From positions 1,736,001-1,800,000 of the forward strand of contig NZ_CP169056.1 of NCBI RefSeq assembly GCF_041890415.1: a DNA stretch of 64,000 nt, given 5' to 3'. The position numbers and the translations under genes are program-made. This DNA comes from Pseudoxanthomonas koreensis_A (GTDB lineage: Bacteria; Pseudomonadota; Gammaproteobacteria; Xanthomonadales; Xanthomonadaceae). Positions 32,799-42,025 of the stretch are shown in pieces; the stretch's first letter is position 1, and every line of letters starts with the position of its first letter. The notes under the pieces were generated by a model. It was not told the DNA's origin. It did no database searches and saw nothing but the letters and a program-made list of their open reading frames with translations.

Positions 32799-33893
32799 AT
32801 GGCTGCACATGATTTCGACCTGCTGGTCGTCGGCGCCAGTTTCGGCGGCGCTGCCTGCGCGATCGCCGCGGCCGACGCCGGGCTGCGGGTGTGCGTGCTC
32901 GAGCGCAAGCATGACCCCGGCGAACGCCTGCACACCACCGGCATCGTGGTGCGCGAAGCGGCCGAGGAAACGCTGCTCGGCCAGGCGCCACCCGAATGCC
33001 TGCGCCGGGTCGAACGCGTGCGGCTGTACTCGCCGGCGTTGCGCGACATCGCCCTGGCCGCGCCGGGCTATTACTTCCTGACCACCGACACCCCGGCGCT
33101 GATGCGCTGGCTGGCGGCGCAGATCCCGCGCCATGGCGCCCAGTTGCGCCTGGGCACGTCGTTTACCTCGGCACAGCGCGTGTCCGACGGCTGGGAGGTC
33201 CCGGGGGTCGGACGGGTGCGCTGGCTGGTCGGCGCCGATGGCGCGCGTTCACGGGTGGCCGAACGCACCGGCCTTGGCCGCGTCGGCGATTTCCTCTACG
33301 GCATCGAGCACGAGTACGCCGGCCTGACCCTGCCCGAACCCGACGCCCTGCACTGCTTCGTCAGCCGCCGCTTCGCACCCGGCTACATCGGCTGGGTGGC
33401 GCAGAACCCGACCGGGGTGCAGGCCGGACTGGCGCTGCGCCATGACCCGGCCAACGCCCGGGTGCCGGATATCGATGGATTCCTCGCCCACGTCGGCGCC
33501 CGCGTCGGCATGCCGCCTGGCCTGCGCGCGGACACGATCCGGGCCGGGCTGATCCCCTGCGGCGGGCCGGTGCGGCCGCTGTCGCGCGCGGGCGCCATCC
33601 TCACCGGCGATGCAGCCGGGATCGTCTCGCCGGTGACCGCAGGCGGCATCCATTCGGCGTGGGCGCATGGCTGGGCGATTGGCGCGGCCGCCGCGGCGCA
33701 CCTGCACGGCCGCGGCCCCGCACCCGACATCGTCGCCCGCACCGCCGCACCGCGCTTCCGCAGCAAGCGGATGCTGCGCTGGGCGTTCGACCGGCTGCAG
33801 ATGGACTGGCCGTTCGACCTGCTGCTGCACTCGGCACCATTGCGCTGGGCCGCCGAGCAGGTGTACTTCCACCGCCGCGGCGTGCGCGGGTAA
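32799..33893 (+). CDS. FAD-dependent oxidoreductase, geranylgeranyl-reductase-like
   Basis: A 364-residue flavoprotein. The N-terminal Rossmann motif is DLLVVGASFGGAACAIAAADAGLRVCVLERK. WLVGADGARSRVAERTG is the DG motif, and AILTGDAAGIVSPVTAGGIHSAWAHGWAIG is the FAD-ribityl GD motif of the PHBH/GGR group. The substrate cannot be told from sequence. It starts 20 bp after rluB and may be read with it. Confidence 0.85.
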   Translation: MAAHDFDLLVVGASFGGAACAIAAADAGLRVCVLERKHDPGERLHTTGIVVREAAEETLLGQAPPECLRRVERVRLYSPALRDIALAAPGYYFLTTDTPALMRWLAAQIPRHGAQLRLGTSFTSAQRVSDGWEVPGVGRVRWLVGADGARSRVAERTGLGRVGDFLYGIEHEYAGLTLPEPDALHCFVSRRFAPGYIGWVAQNPTGVQAGLALRHDPANARVPDIDGFLAHVGARVGMPPGLRADTIRAGLIPCGGPVRPLSRAGAILTGDAAGIVSPVTAGGIHSAWAHGWAIGAAAAAHLHGRGPAPDIVARTAAPRFRSKRMLRWAFDRLQMDWPFDLLLHSAPLRWAAEQVYFHRRGVRG

Positions 33894-33909
33894 GCGTGCC
33901 GCAACGGCG

Positions 33910-34356
33910 TCAGCGCGGTTCGATCACGAAGTTGCCGAAGGCCACGCCCAGGTCCCAACCCTTGCCGGTACCGGCAAGGGCCAATGAGACATCACCCTTG
34001 GTGACCACCTGGGCCTTGCTCGACTTGACCGCGCCGGCATGCGCTTCGGCCGCCGCATAGGTGCCCAGGGTTTCGCGGATGTTGGCCACGCCTGAAAATT
34101 CGCCCTGGCCGTCCTCGATCTTCGACTTGCCGAAGGTCAGGCCGCCACCCTTGGCGCTGATCCGCACCGGCAGGCTGGAACCGTTGTTGCAACGGACCAC
34201 GCCGGTGCCCTTGACGGTCTTGTAGAAGGCCGACCAGCCGGACATCGTGAAGCTCAATTCACAGTCCAGGTCGGCCGCGCGCGCATCGGGCGCCGGGGCC
34301 AGGGCGAGCAGGCCGCACAGTGCGGCGCACGGCAGCAGGCGGGAGAGCTGGGACAT
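33910..34356 (-). CDS. exported hypothetical protein
   Basis: A 148-residue protein. A signal peptide ends at PAPDARA before ADLDCELSF, so it is probably periplasmic. The mature part is Gly-rich and predicted beta, with two cysteines (DCELSF and VVRCNNGSS) that could form a disulfide. GGAGG lies just upstream of ATG 34356; an ATG four codons earlier is less well placed. No family recognised. It converges with the flavoprotein gene. Confidence 0.7.
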   Translation of the reverse strand: MSQLSRLLPCAALCGLLALAPAPDARAADLDCELSFTMSGWSAFYKTVKGTGVVRCNNGSSLPVRISAKGGGLTFGKSKIEDGQGEFSGVANIRETLGTYAAAEAHAGAVKSSKAQVVTKGDVSLALAGTGKGWDLGVAFGNFVIEPR

Positions 34357-34449
34357 GGCGACCTCCATGGCGATCCGGTGGGTGCGCCGAGCATATAGCA
34401 GCCCCGCGTGGCCGCCGCGTCATCGCCGGCGATCACGTCCGCCGACGGT

Positions 34450-34896
34450 TCAGCCAGGCGGCAGGTGCTGGCCGGCCCATTGCATGATCCCGTGCAGCGG
34501 CATCGCCCCGGACTGGCGCGCCAGCTCGCGCCCGTGCAGGAACAGCGCCAGGGTGGGAATGCTGCGGATGTCGAAGCGGGTGCCCAGCGCGGGCTCGGCC
34601 TGGGTATCGACCTTGGCCAGGCGCACCCGCGGCTCGAGCAGCACGGCCGCCTGCGCGTAAGCCGGCGCCATGGACAGGCACGGCGCACACCACGGCGCCC
34701 AGAAATCGACCAGCAGCGGCAGGTCCGAACGCTGCGCGTGCGCATCGAAGCCGGTGCCGTCCAGCGCGAACGGCTCGCCCGCAAACAGCCTGGCGCGGCA
34801 GCGGCCGCATACCGGCCCATCGCCGATGCGTGCCGCGGGGACGCGGTTGAGCGCATTGCAGCGTGGGCAGGCAAGCTGGAGTGGATCGGTGGCCAT
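34450..34896 (-). CDS. trxC: thioredoxin TrxC (thioredoxin 2)
   Basis: A 148-residue TrxC. The N-terminal zinc ribbon has CPRCNALNRVPAARI and CGRCRARLF. The thioredoxin fold carries the active site FWAPWCAPCLSMAP and the cis-proline segment IRSIPTLALFLHG. It is a cytoplasmic disulfide reductase, in E. coli induced by oxidative stress. It follows the omega-amidase gene by 14 bp and is probably cotranscribed with it. Confidence 0.92.
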   Translation of the reverse strand: MATDPLQLACPRCNALNRVPAARIGDGPVCGRCRARLFAGEPFALDGTGFDAHAQRSDLPLLVDFWAPWCAPCLSMAPAYAQAAVLLEPRVRLAKVDTQAEPALGTRFDIRSIPTLALFLHGRELARQSGAMPLHGIMQWAGQHLPPG

Positions 34897-34910
34897 GGAT
34901 GCGTCCCCGG

Positions 34911-35723
34911 TCAGCGCAACTGGAAGGCGTCGGCATCCAGCATCGCCGGGAACTTCTCCCGGTGCGCGGCCAGCGCGGCGGCCGAAATCGTACTGGTCGC
35001 CACCTGCTCGCTGCCGCGCAGTTCCAGTTGCGCGTGGCCGAGGAAATCCACCACCGCGCTGTCGCCGTCGTAGGCCAGGCCGTTGCCATCGGTGCCGACC
35101 CGGTTGACCGCGGCCACGTAGCACAGGTTCTCGATCGCGCGCGCGCGCAGCAGCGTGCGCCAGGCGTGCGCACGCGGCGCCGGCCAGTTGGCGACAAACA
35201 GCTGCAGGTCGAAATCCAGGCCGCCGGGGCGTTCGACGTCGTGGCGGTTGCGGCAGAACACCGGAAAGCGCAGGTCGTAGCAGACCTGCGGATTGATCCG
35301 CCAGCCCCTCCATTCCACGGTCAGCCGCTCGCGGCCGGCGGCATAGCGCGTGTGCTCGCCGGCATAGCGGAACAGATGGCGCTTGTCGTAGTGCTGCACG
35401 CTGCCGTCCGGGGTGGCCCACAGCAGCCGGTTGAACACGCCATCGCCGGTACGCAGCTGCACGCTGCCGGTCACCGCCGCCTGCAGCGCGCGCGCCTGGT
35501 CGCGGATCCACGCGACGGTGGGGCCGTCCATGTCCTCGGCCTTGTGGATGGCCTCGTTGGAGAAGCCGCTGGTGAACGTCTCCGGCAGCACCACCAGGTC
35601 GGTCGCGCCGCCCAGCGGCGCCAGCAGCGCTGCGTAATGCTCGCGGTTGGCGGCAGGGTCGTGCCAGCGGGTGTCGCCCTGGACCAGGGAAATGCGCAGA
35701 TCGTTGGTCGGGATCGCGGTCAC
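34911..35723 (-). CDS. omega-amidase (Nit2/YafV family carbon-nitrogen hydrolase)
   Basis: A 270-residue nitrilase-superfamily amidase. The catalytic triad is visible: Glu in VVLPETFTSGFS, Lys in HYDKRHLFRYAGEH and Cys in INPQVCYDLRFPVF. The sequence matches YafV/Nit2 enzymes, which hydrolyse alpha-ketoglutaramate or alpha-ketosuccinamate. Its ATG overlaps the stop of the aminotransferase gene (ATGA), so the two are translationally coupled. Confidence 0.92.
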   Translation of the reverse strand: MTAIPTNDLRISLVQGDTRWHDPAANREHYAALLAPLGGATDLVVLPETFTSGFSNEAIHKAEDMDGPTVAWIRDQARALQAAVTGSVQLRTGDGVFNRLLWATPDGSVQHYDKRHLFRYAGEHTRYAAGRERLTVEWRGWRINPQVCYDLRFPVFCRNRHDVERPGGLDFDLQLFVANWPAPRAHAWRTLLRARAIENLCYVAAVNRVGTDGNGLAYDGDSAVVDFLGHAQLELRGSEQVATSTISAAALAAHREKFPAMLDADAFQLR

Positions 35724-36877
35724 AGCCTCTCAAGCCTCTCGATCGCCGCATCCAGGGTGGATGCGTTCTTGGCAAAACACAGCCGCACCAGGCGCTGGTC
35801 CGCTGGCGGGCTGGCGTAGAACGGCGACAGCGGGATCGCCGCCACTCCCTTCTCCACCGTGAGCCAGCGCGCAAACGCGTGGTCCGGCAGGTCGCTGATG
35901 GCCGAATAGTCCACCAGCTGGAAATAGCCGCCGGGCACCGGCAGCGGCCGCAGCCGGGTGCCCTGCAACTGCGCGCGGAAACGGTCGCGCTTGGCCTGGT
36001 AGAACGCGCCCAGTTCCTGGTCGTGCTGCGGCTGCTCGCGGATCATCGCCGCGAATGCGTGCTGGGCCGGGGCGAAGGTGCAGAACACGTTGTACTGGTG
36101 GACCTTGCGGAACTCCACGCCCAGTGCCGGCGGTGCGATCGCGTAACCCACCTTCCAGCCGGTGCAGTGGTAGGTCTTGCCGAAACTGGACACCACGAAC
36201 GCGCGCTCGCGCAGCTGCGGCCAGCGCAGCACCGATTCGTGGCGGGCGCCGTCGAACACGATGTGCTCGTACACCTCGTCGGACAGCAGCAGGATGTCGG
36301 TGCCCTCCAGCAGCGTGCACAGCGTGCGCATGTCGTCGGCATCCAGCATGGCGCCGGAGGGGTTGTGCGGGCTGTTGATCATCAGCAACCGGGTGCGCGG
36401 AGTGATCGCCGCACGCACCCGATCCCAGTCCACCGCGAAGGTGGCCGGGTCCAGCGGCACGTGCACCGCGCGCGCGCCGGCCAGGTCGATCGCCGGCTCG
36501 TAGCAGTCATAGGCCGGGTCCAGCACGATCACTTCCTCGTCCGGGCGCACCACCGCGTGGATGGCGTTGAAGATCGCCTCGGTGGCACCGCTGGTCACCG
36601 TGACCTCCGTATCCGGGTCGACGGTGGCGTCGTAGCAGCGCAGCGCCTTGGCGGCGATGGCCTCGCGCAGCACGGCGGCGCCGGTCATCGGTGCGTACTG
36701 GTTGTGGCCCTCGCGCATGGCCGCGTCCAGCGCGTCCGCCAGCGGCTGCGGCACCGGGAAGTCGGGGAAGCCCTGGCCCAGGTTCACCGCGCCGTGCTCG
36801 GCGGCCAGCTGCGACATCACGGTGAAGATGGTGGTGCCCACGCGGGGCAATTTGGTTGGCGGGATCTGCGGCGGCAT
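35720..36877 (-). CDS. ybdL: class I/II aminotransferase, YbdL/glutamine transaminase K-like
   Basis: A 385-residue fold-type I PLP enzyme. NLGQGFPDFPVPQPL is the substrate-binding loop, TVTSGATEAIFNAIHA the phosphate-binding region, and MINSPHNPSGAML and SDEVYEHIVFDG are family blocks. The Schiff-base Lys lies in SSFGKTYHCTGWKVGY. YbdL-type enzymes transaminate 2-keto-4-methylthiobutyrate using glutamine or aromatic donors. Coupling to omega-amidase points to glutamine as donor, since ketoglutaramate hydrolysis makes the transamination irreversible. Confidence 0.9.
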   Translation of the reverse strand: MPPQIPPTKLPRVGTTIFTVMSQLAAEHGAVNLGQGFPDFPVPQPLADALDAAMREGHNQYAPMTGAAVLREAIAAKALRCYDATVDPDTEVTVTSGATEAIFNAIHAVVRPDEEVIVLDPAYDCYEPAIDLAGARAVHVPLDPATFAVDWDRVRAAITPRTRLLMINSPHNPSGAMLDADDMRTLCTLLEGTDILLLSDEVYEHIVFDGARHESVLRWPQLRERAFVVSSFGKTYHCTGWKVGYAIAPPALGVEFRKVHQYNVFCTFAPAQHAFAAMIREQPQHDQELGAFYQAKRDRFRAQLQGTRLRPLPVPGGYFQLVDYSAISDLPDHAFARWLTVEKGVAAIPLSPFYASPPADQRLVRLCFAKNASTLDAAIERLERL

Positions 36878-36962
36878 CACGGCGTGGCGGCGGGTGGAAT
36901 GGAGAACGGCGAGTGTACGCAATGCCCACGAGGGTGCGGGCCGACCGCTACAATGCGCGCCG

Positions 36963-37604
36963 ATGACCGCCCCCGCTTCCGCCCCGCTTCTGGCCGCCCG
37001 AGGCCTGGCGTTCGCCCGCAACGAGGCGCCGGTGTTCGGCCCGCTGGATTTTGTGGTGGATGCCGGCGAGGCGCTGCTGGTCCAGGGCGGCAACGGATCG
37101 GGCAAGACCACCCTGCTGCGCGTGCTTGCCGGGTTGCTGCGCGCCGACGCGGGCCAGATCCTGGTCCAGGGGCGGCCTGCCGAAGCGTCGCTGCGCGCGC
37201 TCGCCATCGCCTACCTTGGCCACCTGCCGGCACTCAAGGGCGAGCTGTCGGTGCTGGAGAACCTCGAGTTCCTGTGCGGCCTGCAGGGCCGCCGGCCGGG
37301 ACAGGAAACCTCCAGCGCGCTGGCCGCGGTGGGCATGGCCGGTTATGAGGATGCACCGGCGCGGCAGCTGTCGGCCGGACAGCGCAAGCGCGTGGCCCTG
37401 GCCCGGATGTGGCTGTCGCCGGCGCCGCTGTGGCTGCTGGACGAGCCCTACGCCAACCTCGACCTGGACGGCATCAACCTGGTCAACCGCATGATCTCGG
37501 CACAGCTGCGCGATGGCGGCGCGGCCCTGGTCACCACCCATGGCGCCTATGCCGCGCCACCGGTGCGCACGCGCATGCTGGAGCTGACGGAGCGCGACGC
37601 ATGA
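36963..37604 (+). CDS. ccmA: haem exporter ATPase CcmA
   Basis: A 213-residue ABC ATPase. Walker A is GGNGSGKTTLLRVLAG, the signature is LSAGQRKRVALARM and Walker B is LWLLDEPYANLDLDG. With CcmB it drives release of holo-CcmE from the CcmC-haem complex. It is first of the nine-gene cytochrome c maturation run. A TACAAT at 36949-36954 lies only 8 bp from the ATG, so the true promoter or start may differ. Confidence 0.93.
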   Translation: MTAPASAPLLAARGLAFARNEAPVFGPLDFVVDAGEALLVQGGNGSGKTTLLRVLAGLLRADAGQILVQGRPAEASLRALAIAYLGHLPALKGELSVLENLEFLCGLQGRRPGQETSSALAAVGMAGYEDAPARQLSAGQRKRVALARMWLSPAPLWLLDEPYANLDLDGINLVNRMISAQLRDGGAALVTTHGAYAAPPVRTRMLELTERDA

Positions 37605-37641
37605 ACCCGGTGGCGCATGCGCCTGCGCGGCGGGGCGTGCC

Positions 37642-38331
37642 ATGAGCGCCACGCCCTCGCTGCTGCAGGCAGGCCGTGCCCTGCTCGTGCGCGACCTGCG
37701 CCTGGTCTGGCGCCGGCGCGGCGATGCGCTGCAACCGGCACTGTTCGCGGTACTGGTGGTGGTGGCGTTCGCCCTGGCCCTGGGCGGAGGCCGCCAGTTG
37801 CTGCGGGATTTCGTTGCTCCTTATGCGATCTGGGTGGCGGTGCTGCTGGCCGGGCTGCTGTCGCTGGACAGCCTGTTCCGCGGCGATGTCGAGGATGGCT
37901 CGCTGGAGCAGTGGCTGCTGGCGCCGGTGCCGCTGGCCTGGCTGGTGGCGGTGCGCGTGTTCGGCCACTGGCTGACCACCACGGTGCCGCTGCTGATCGT
38001 GGTGCCGGTGCTGGGTGAATTCCTGTACCTGCCGCATGCGCGGCTGCCGATGCTGATGCTGACCCTGCTGCTGGGCACGCCGGTGCTGAGCCTGCTGGGC
38101 GCGGTGGTGGCCGCGCTCACGGTGGGGCTGCGCCGCTCCGGCATCCTGGTGGCGTTGCTGGCGCTTCCGCTGTACGTGCCGGTGCTGGTGTTCGGCGCTG
38201 GCAGCGTGGCCGCCAGCGCGCAGGGCCTGGACCCGGCCGGCGCGCTGCTGCTGATGGCCGCGCTGCTGGTGGCCTCGCTGGTGCTGGCACCGCTGGCGGC
38301 AGCGGCCGCGATCCGGATTGCGCAGGGCTGA
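37642..38331 (+). CDS. ccmB: haem exporter permease CcmB
   Basis: A 229-residue integral membrane protein with six hydrophobic segments. FVAPYAIWVAVLLAGLLSLDSLF, EDGSLEQWLLAPVPL and LGTPVLSLLGAVVAALTVGLR are CcmB blocks. It is the membrane partner of CcmA, 37 bp downstream of ccmA. Confidence 0.94.
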   Translation: MSATPSLLQAGRALLVRDLRLVWRRRGDALQPALFAVLVVVAFALALGGGRQLLRDFVAPYAIWVAVLLAGLLSLDSLFRGDVEDGSLEQWLLAPVPLAWLVAVRVFGHWLTTTVPLLIVVPVLGEFLYLPHARLPMLMLTLLLGTPVLSLLGAVVAALTVGLRRSGILVALLALPLYVPVLVFGAGSVAASAQGLDPAGALLLMAALLVASLVLAPLAAAAAIRIAQG

Positions 38332-38682
38332 GCGGGCGGCCACCCGTGGTGGCGCGCGGATGCGGCCCCGTCCGGCCCCGCCACGGATAACGCACCGTTT
38401 GCGGAGATCGGCGAGGATGGGCACTCCCTCGCACCAGGGTTCACCCATGCAGGCCACTGTTGATGTGCTCCGCCCGGACCCGGCCTGGTCCGGCACCGGC
38501 CGGCATGCCGATACGGCCGGCAACCGCCCGGCTGGCCCCGCGGGGTGGACACTTTGTCCTTCGCACGTGGCTTGGCCCGGACGGCGGAGTCTGGAAAAAT
38601 GCCCCGGACCACGCGCAATTCGAGCCTGTCCGGTGCCGCCACGGCAGGCCGGCGCCATCCAGTGAGCAATGTGACCTCCCCC
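38332..38682. other. non-coding gap splitting ccmAB from ccmC-I
   Basis: A 351-bp stretch with no convincing gene; the frames through it lack protein-like composition. It contains several CCGGC-rich inverted repeats. In-frame upstream GTG codons at 38545 and 38662 could extend ccmC but add non-conserved residues. An internal promoter for ccmC onwards may lie here; none is clear. Confidence 0.5.
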
Positions 38683-39432
38683 ATGCACCCGGTGATCCGC
38701 TGGTTCCACCTGCTCGGCTCGCCCCCGTACTTCGACCGCTTCGCCGCCCGCTGGGCGCCCTGGTGCTGGCTGGCCGCGGTGCTGGTGATGGCGGTGGGGC
38801 TGTGGCAGGCGCTGTTCGTGGTGCCGGCCGACTACCAGCAGGGCGACAGCGCGCGGATCCTGTACCTGCACGTGCCGGCGGCGTGGATGAGCATGTTCGT
38901 CTATGCGCTGATGGCGCTGTATGCGGCCATCGCCCTGGTGTGGCGGATCAAGCTGTGCGAGATCCTGGCCATGGCCTGCGCGCCCATCGGCGCGGCCTTC
39001 ACCGTGATCACCCTGGCCACCGGTTCGATCTGGGGCAAGCCGATGTGGGGCACCTGGTGGGACTGGGACCCGCGCCTGACCACCGAACTGATCCTGCTGT
39101 TCCTGTACCTGGGCGTGATCGGCCTGTACCACGCCGGCGACGACCGCCGCGCCTCGGCCCGCGCCGCCGGCCTGCTGGCGATCGTGGGCGTGGCCCTGTT
39201 GCCGGTGATCCGCTACTCGGTGGAGTGGTGGGATTCGCTGCACCAGGGCCAGACCATCCGCGTGTTCGGGCAATCGAGCATGGACCCGAGCATGATCGCG
39301 CCGCTGTGGTGGATGGTGGTCGGCACCAAGTTCTGGTTTGCCGGCTCGCTGCTGGCCCGCGCCCGCGCCGACAACCTGGCGCGCGAGTCCGGCAAGGACT
39401 GGGTGCGCCGGGTCGCCGAGGAGCGCGCATGA
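38683..39432 (+). CDS. ccmC: haem delivery protein CcmC
   Basis: A 249-residue, six-helix haem-handling protein. The tryptophan-rich WWD motif is MWGTWWDWDPRLT, flanked by periplasmic histidines in YLHVPAAWMS and EWWDSLHQGQT. CcmC forms the complex with haem and CcmE. I start at ATG 38683 (MHPVIRWFH), in line with the family. It overlaps ccmD by 4 bp. Confidence 0.94.
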   Translation: MHPVIRWFHLLGSPPYFDRFAARWAPWCWLAAVLVMAVGLWQALFVVPADYQQGDSARILYLHVPAAWMSMFVYALMALYAAIALVWRIKLCEILAMACAPIGAAFTVITLATGSIWGKPMWGTWWDWDPRLTTELILLFLYLGVIGLYHAGDDRRASARAAGLLAIVGVALLPVIRYSVEWWDSLHQGQTIRVFGQSSMDPSMIAPLWWMVVGTKFWFAGSLLARARADNLARESGKDWVRRVAEERA

Positions 39433-39605
39433 GTTACCTGCCCTACGTGATCGGTGCCTACGCGGTATTCGTGCTGGTGGTGCTGTGGGATTTCCTGGCG
39501 CCGCGCCTGCAGGTGCGGCGCGAACTGCGGGCCGCGCTGCTGCGCGCACGCCGCGAACGCCGGCCGGCCGATGATGCGGAACGGGCCGTGGAGTTGAGCC
39601 GATGA
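39429..39605 (+). CDS. ccmD: haem exporter accessory protein CcmD
   Basis: A 58-residue single-pass membrane protein. MSYLPYVIGAYAVFVLVVLWDF is the transmembrane helix, followed by a basic tail (RRELRAALLRARRERR). This is the standard CcmD layout; it stabilises CcmABC-CcmE. The start overlaps ccmC and the stop overlaps ccmE. Confidence 0.9.
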   Translation: MSYLPYVIGAYAVFVLVVLWDFLAPRLQVRRELRAALLRARRERRPADDAERAVELSR

Positions 39606-40066
39606 ATCCGATCCGCCGCCGCCGCCTGCTGCTGGTCGCCGTGCTGGTGCTGGCCTCGGGCCTGGTCACCGCCTTGGTGGCCATGGCCCTGCAACGCAAC
39701 GTGGCCTACCTCTATACGCCGGTCGAAGTGCTGCGCGGCGACGCCGGCGACCACGCCCGCTTCCGCCTGGGCGGCATGGTCGAGAAGGAGTCGTTCCGCC
39801 GCACCAGCGGCTCGCTGGAATCGCACTTCCGGGTTACCGACGGCGATGCGCAGTTGCCGGTGGTCTATACCGGCATCCTCCCGGACCTGTTCCGCGAGGG
39901 CCAGGCGGTGGTCGCCACCGGGCGCATGGACGGCGGCACCTTCGTCGCCGAGAACGTGCTGGCCAAGCACGACGAGACCTACATGCCCAAGGAAGTGGCC
40001 GACAAGATGGGCATGGCCCACCAGAAGCACGACGTGCAGGTGCCGGCCAGCGGGGCGCCGCAGTGA
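39602..40066 (+). CDS. ccmE: periplasmic haem chaperone CcmE
   Basis: A 154-residue protein with an N-terminal membrane anchor (LLLVAVLVLASGLVTALVAMAL) and an OB-fold domain. The covalent haem site is LAKHDETYMPKEV, with the His and Tyr of HxxxY. FRLGGMVEKESF and VVYTGILPDLFREGQAVVATG are family blocks. It overlaps ccmD. Confidence 0.95.
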   Translation: MNPIRRRRLLLVAVLVLASGLVTALVAMALQRNVAYLYTPVEVLRGDAGDHARFRLGGMVEKESFRRTSGSLESHFRVTDGDAQLPVVYTGILPDLFREGQAVVATGRMDGGTFVAENVLAKHDETYMPKEVADKMGMAHQKHDVQVPASGAPQ

Positions 40067-40102
40067 TGGCGCGTCCCGGGTACTTCCGCCGAGGAGCCGC
40101 CT

Positions 40103-42025
40103 GTGCTGCCTGAACTTGGCCAGGTGCTGCTGGCACTGGCATTCCTGGTTTCCCTGCTGCAAAGCGTGCTGCCGCTGGCTGGCGCGCAGCGCGGCAACGC
40201 GGCGTGGATGGCGGTTGCGCGCCCTGCTGCCTACGCGCAACTGCTGCTGATGTCCGGGGCCTTCGCCTTGCTGACCTGGGCATTCGTGGTCCAGGACTTC
40301 TCGGTCAAGTACGTGGCCGACAACTCCAACACCCTGCTGCCGGTGATCTACCGCTATTCGGCGGTGTGGGGTGCGCACGAGGGCTCGCTGCTGCTGTGGG
40401 CGCTGGTGCTTGCGCTGTGGAGCGCAGCGGTGGCACTGCTGTCGCGTGCGCTGCCGCAGGTGGTGGTGGCGCGCGTACTCGGAGTGCTGGGGCTGGTCGC
40501 GGTGGGGATCATCGCCTTCATGGTCTTCACCTCCAATCCGTTCGCACGGCTGCTGCCGGCGCCACTGGAAGGCCGCGACCTCAACCCGCTGCTGCAGGAC
40601 CCGGGGCTGATCTTCCACCCGCCATTGCTGTATGTGGGCTACGTCGGCTTCTCGGTGCCGTTCGCCTTCGCCATGGCCGCGCTGCTGGAAGGGCGCATCG
40701 ATGCGCGCTGGCTGCGCTGGACACGGCCGTGGACCAACGTGGCCTGGGCATTCCTCACCCTGGGCATCGGCCTGGGCAGCTGGTGGGCGTACTACGAACT
40801 GGGCTGGGGCGGCTGGTGGTTCTGGGACCCGGTGGAGAACGCCATCTTCATGCCATGGCTGGTTGGCGCCGCGCTGATCCACTCGCAGGCGGTGACCGAG
40901 AAGCGGGGCAGCTTCGCCGGCTGGACCCTGCTGCTGGCGATCGCCACGTTCTCGCTGTCGCTGCTGGGCACCTTCCTGGTCCGCTCCGGGGTGCTGACCA
41001 GCGTGCACGCCTTCGCCGCCGACCCCTCGCGGGGCATGTTCATCCTGGTGTTCCTGGCGGCGGCGGTGGGCGCCTCGCTGCTGCTCTACGTGCGCCGCGC
41101 CGGGCGGCTGGAACCCGGCGCCGGGTTCCAGCCGGCCTCGCGCGAGACCCTGTTGCTGCTCAACAACCTGTTGCTGGCCAGCGCCTGCGCCATGGTCCTG
41201 CTGGGCACCCTGTATCCGTTGCTGGCCGACGCGCTGGGCCTGGGCAAGATCTCGGTAGGCCCGCCCTACTTCGGGCTGCTGTTCTTCGTGTTGATGGTGC
41301 CGCTGGTGGCACTGGTGCCGTTCGGCCCGCTGGTGCGCTGGCAGCGCGACCAGCCATCGAAGGTGATGGCACTGCTGCTGCCGTGGCTGGGCCTGGCCAC
41401 TGCGCTGGGCGTGCTGGCGTGGTTCCTGGCGCCGCAGGGCAAGTGGAAAAGCGCGCTGGGCGTGGCTGGTGCGGCCTGGGTTGCCGGCGGCACGCTGTAT
41501 TTCGCATGGAAGCGCCTGCGCAACAGCGGGCGGCTCACCGCGGAGATGTGGGGCATGACGCTGGCCCACCTGGGCGTGGCGGTATTCGTGGTCGGCGTAC
41601 TGCTTGAAGGTGCGCAAAGCCTGGACCACGAAGTGGCGCTCAAGGCTGGCCAGTCGGTCCAGCTGGGCCAGTACGAATTCGTGTTCCAGGGCGTGGACCA
41701 GCAACAGGGCCCGAACTACCTGGCCGACCGCGGCCACGTGCAGGTATTGCGCCACGGCCGCGAGCTGGCGCTGCTGCATCCCGAGAAGCGTGCCTATGCC
41801 AGCGGCGGCCAGGTGATGACCGAGGCCGGCATCCTCCCTGGCCTGACCGGCGACGTCTATGTCGCCATGGGTGAGCCGCTGGGCGACGGCGCATGGGCGG
41901 TGGCGGTCCACATCAAGCGCTTCGTGCGCTGGATCTGGGCCGGCGCGCTGCTGATGGCACTGGGCGGCCTGATCACCGCCGCCGACCGCCGCTTCCGTCG
42001 CCCGCCGCAGGAGAAACCCGCATGA
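40103..42025 (+). CDS. ccmF: cytochrome c haem lyase subunit CcmF
   Basis: A 640-residue polytopic haem-lyase protein. The WWD motif is GWGGWWFWDPVENAIFMPW. RYSAVWGAHEGSLLLW and FHPPLLYVGYVGFSVPFAFA are haem-b and family blocks, and a periplasmic loop precedes the final helix. Start GTG 40103 has GAGGAG nine bases upstream. The stop overlaps the ccmG start. Confidence 0.95.
   Translation: MLPELGQVLLALAFLVSLLQSVLPLAGAQRGNAAWMAVARPAAYAQLLLMSGAFALLTWAFVVQDFSVKYVADNSNTLLPVIYRYSAVWGAHEGSLLLWALVLALWSAAVALLSRALPQVVVARVLGVLGLVAVGIIAFMVFTSNPFARLLPAPLEGRDLNPLLQDPGLIFHPPLLYVGYVGFSVPFAFAMAALLEGRIDARWLRWTRPWTNVAWAFLTLGIGLGSWWAYYELGWGGWWFWDPVENAIFMPWLVGAALIHSQAVTEKRGSFAGWTLLLAIATFSLSLLGTFLVRSGVLTSVHAFAADPSRGMFILVFLAAAVGASLLLYVRRAGRLEPGAGFQPASRETLLLLNNLLLASACAMVLLGTLYPLLADALGLGKISVGPPYFGLLFFVLMVPLVALVPFGPLVRWQRDQPSKVMALLLPWLGLATALGVLAWFLAPQGKWKSALGVAGAAWVAGGTLYFAWKRLRNSGRLTAEMWGMTLAHLGVAVFVVGVLLEGAQSLDHEVALKAGQSVQLGQYEFVFQGVDQQQGPNYLADRGHVQVLRHGRELALLHPEKRAYASGGQVMTEAGILPGLTGDVYVAMGEPLGDGAWAVAVHIKRFVRWIWAGALLMALGGLITAADRRFRRPPQEKPA

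Noticed and set aside
38318..38665. 115-codon plus-strand frame in the ccmB-ccmC gap
   Set aside because: The composition is Pro/Gly/Arg-rich without secondary-structure pattern. No family and no good ribosome-binding site.
38545..38682. N-terminal extension of ccmC
   Set aside because: The extra 46 residues are non-hydrophobic, unlike CcmC family N-termini, and lack a ribosome-binding site at the GTG.
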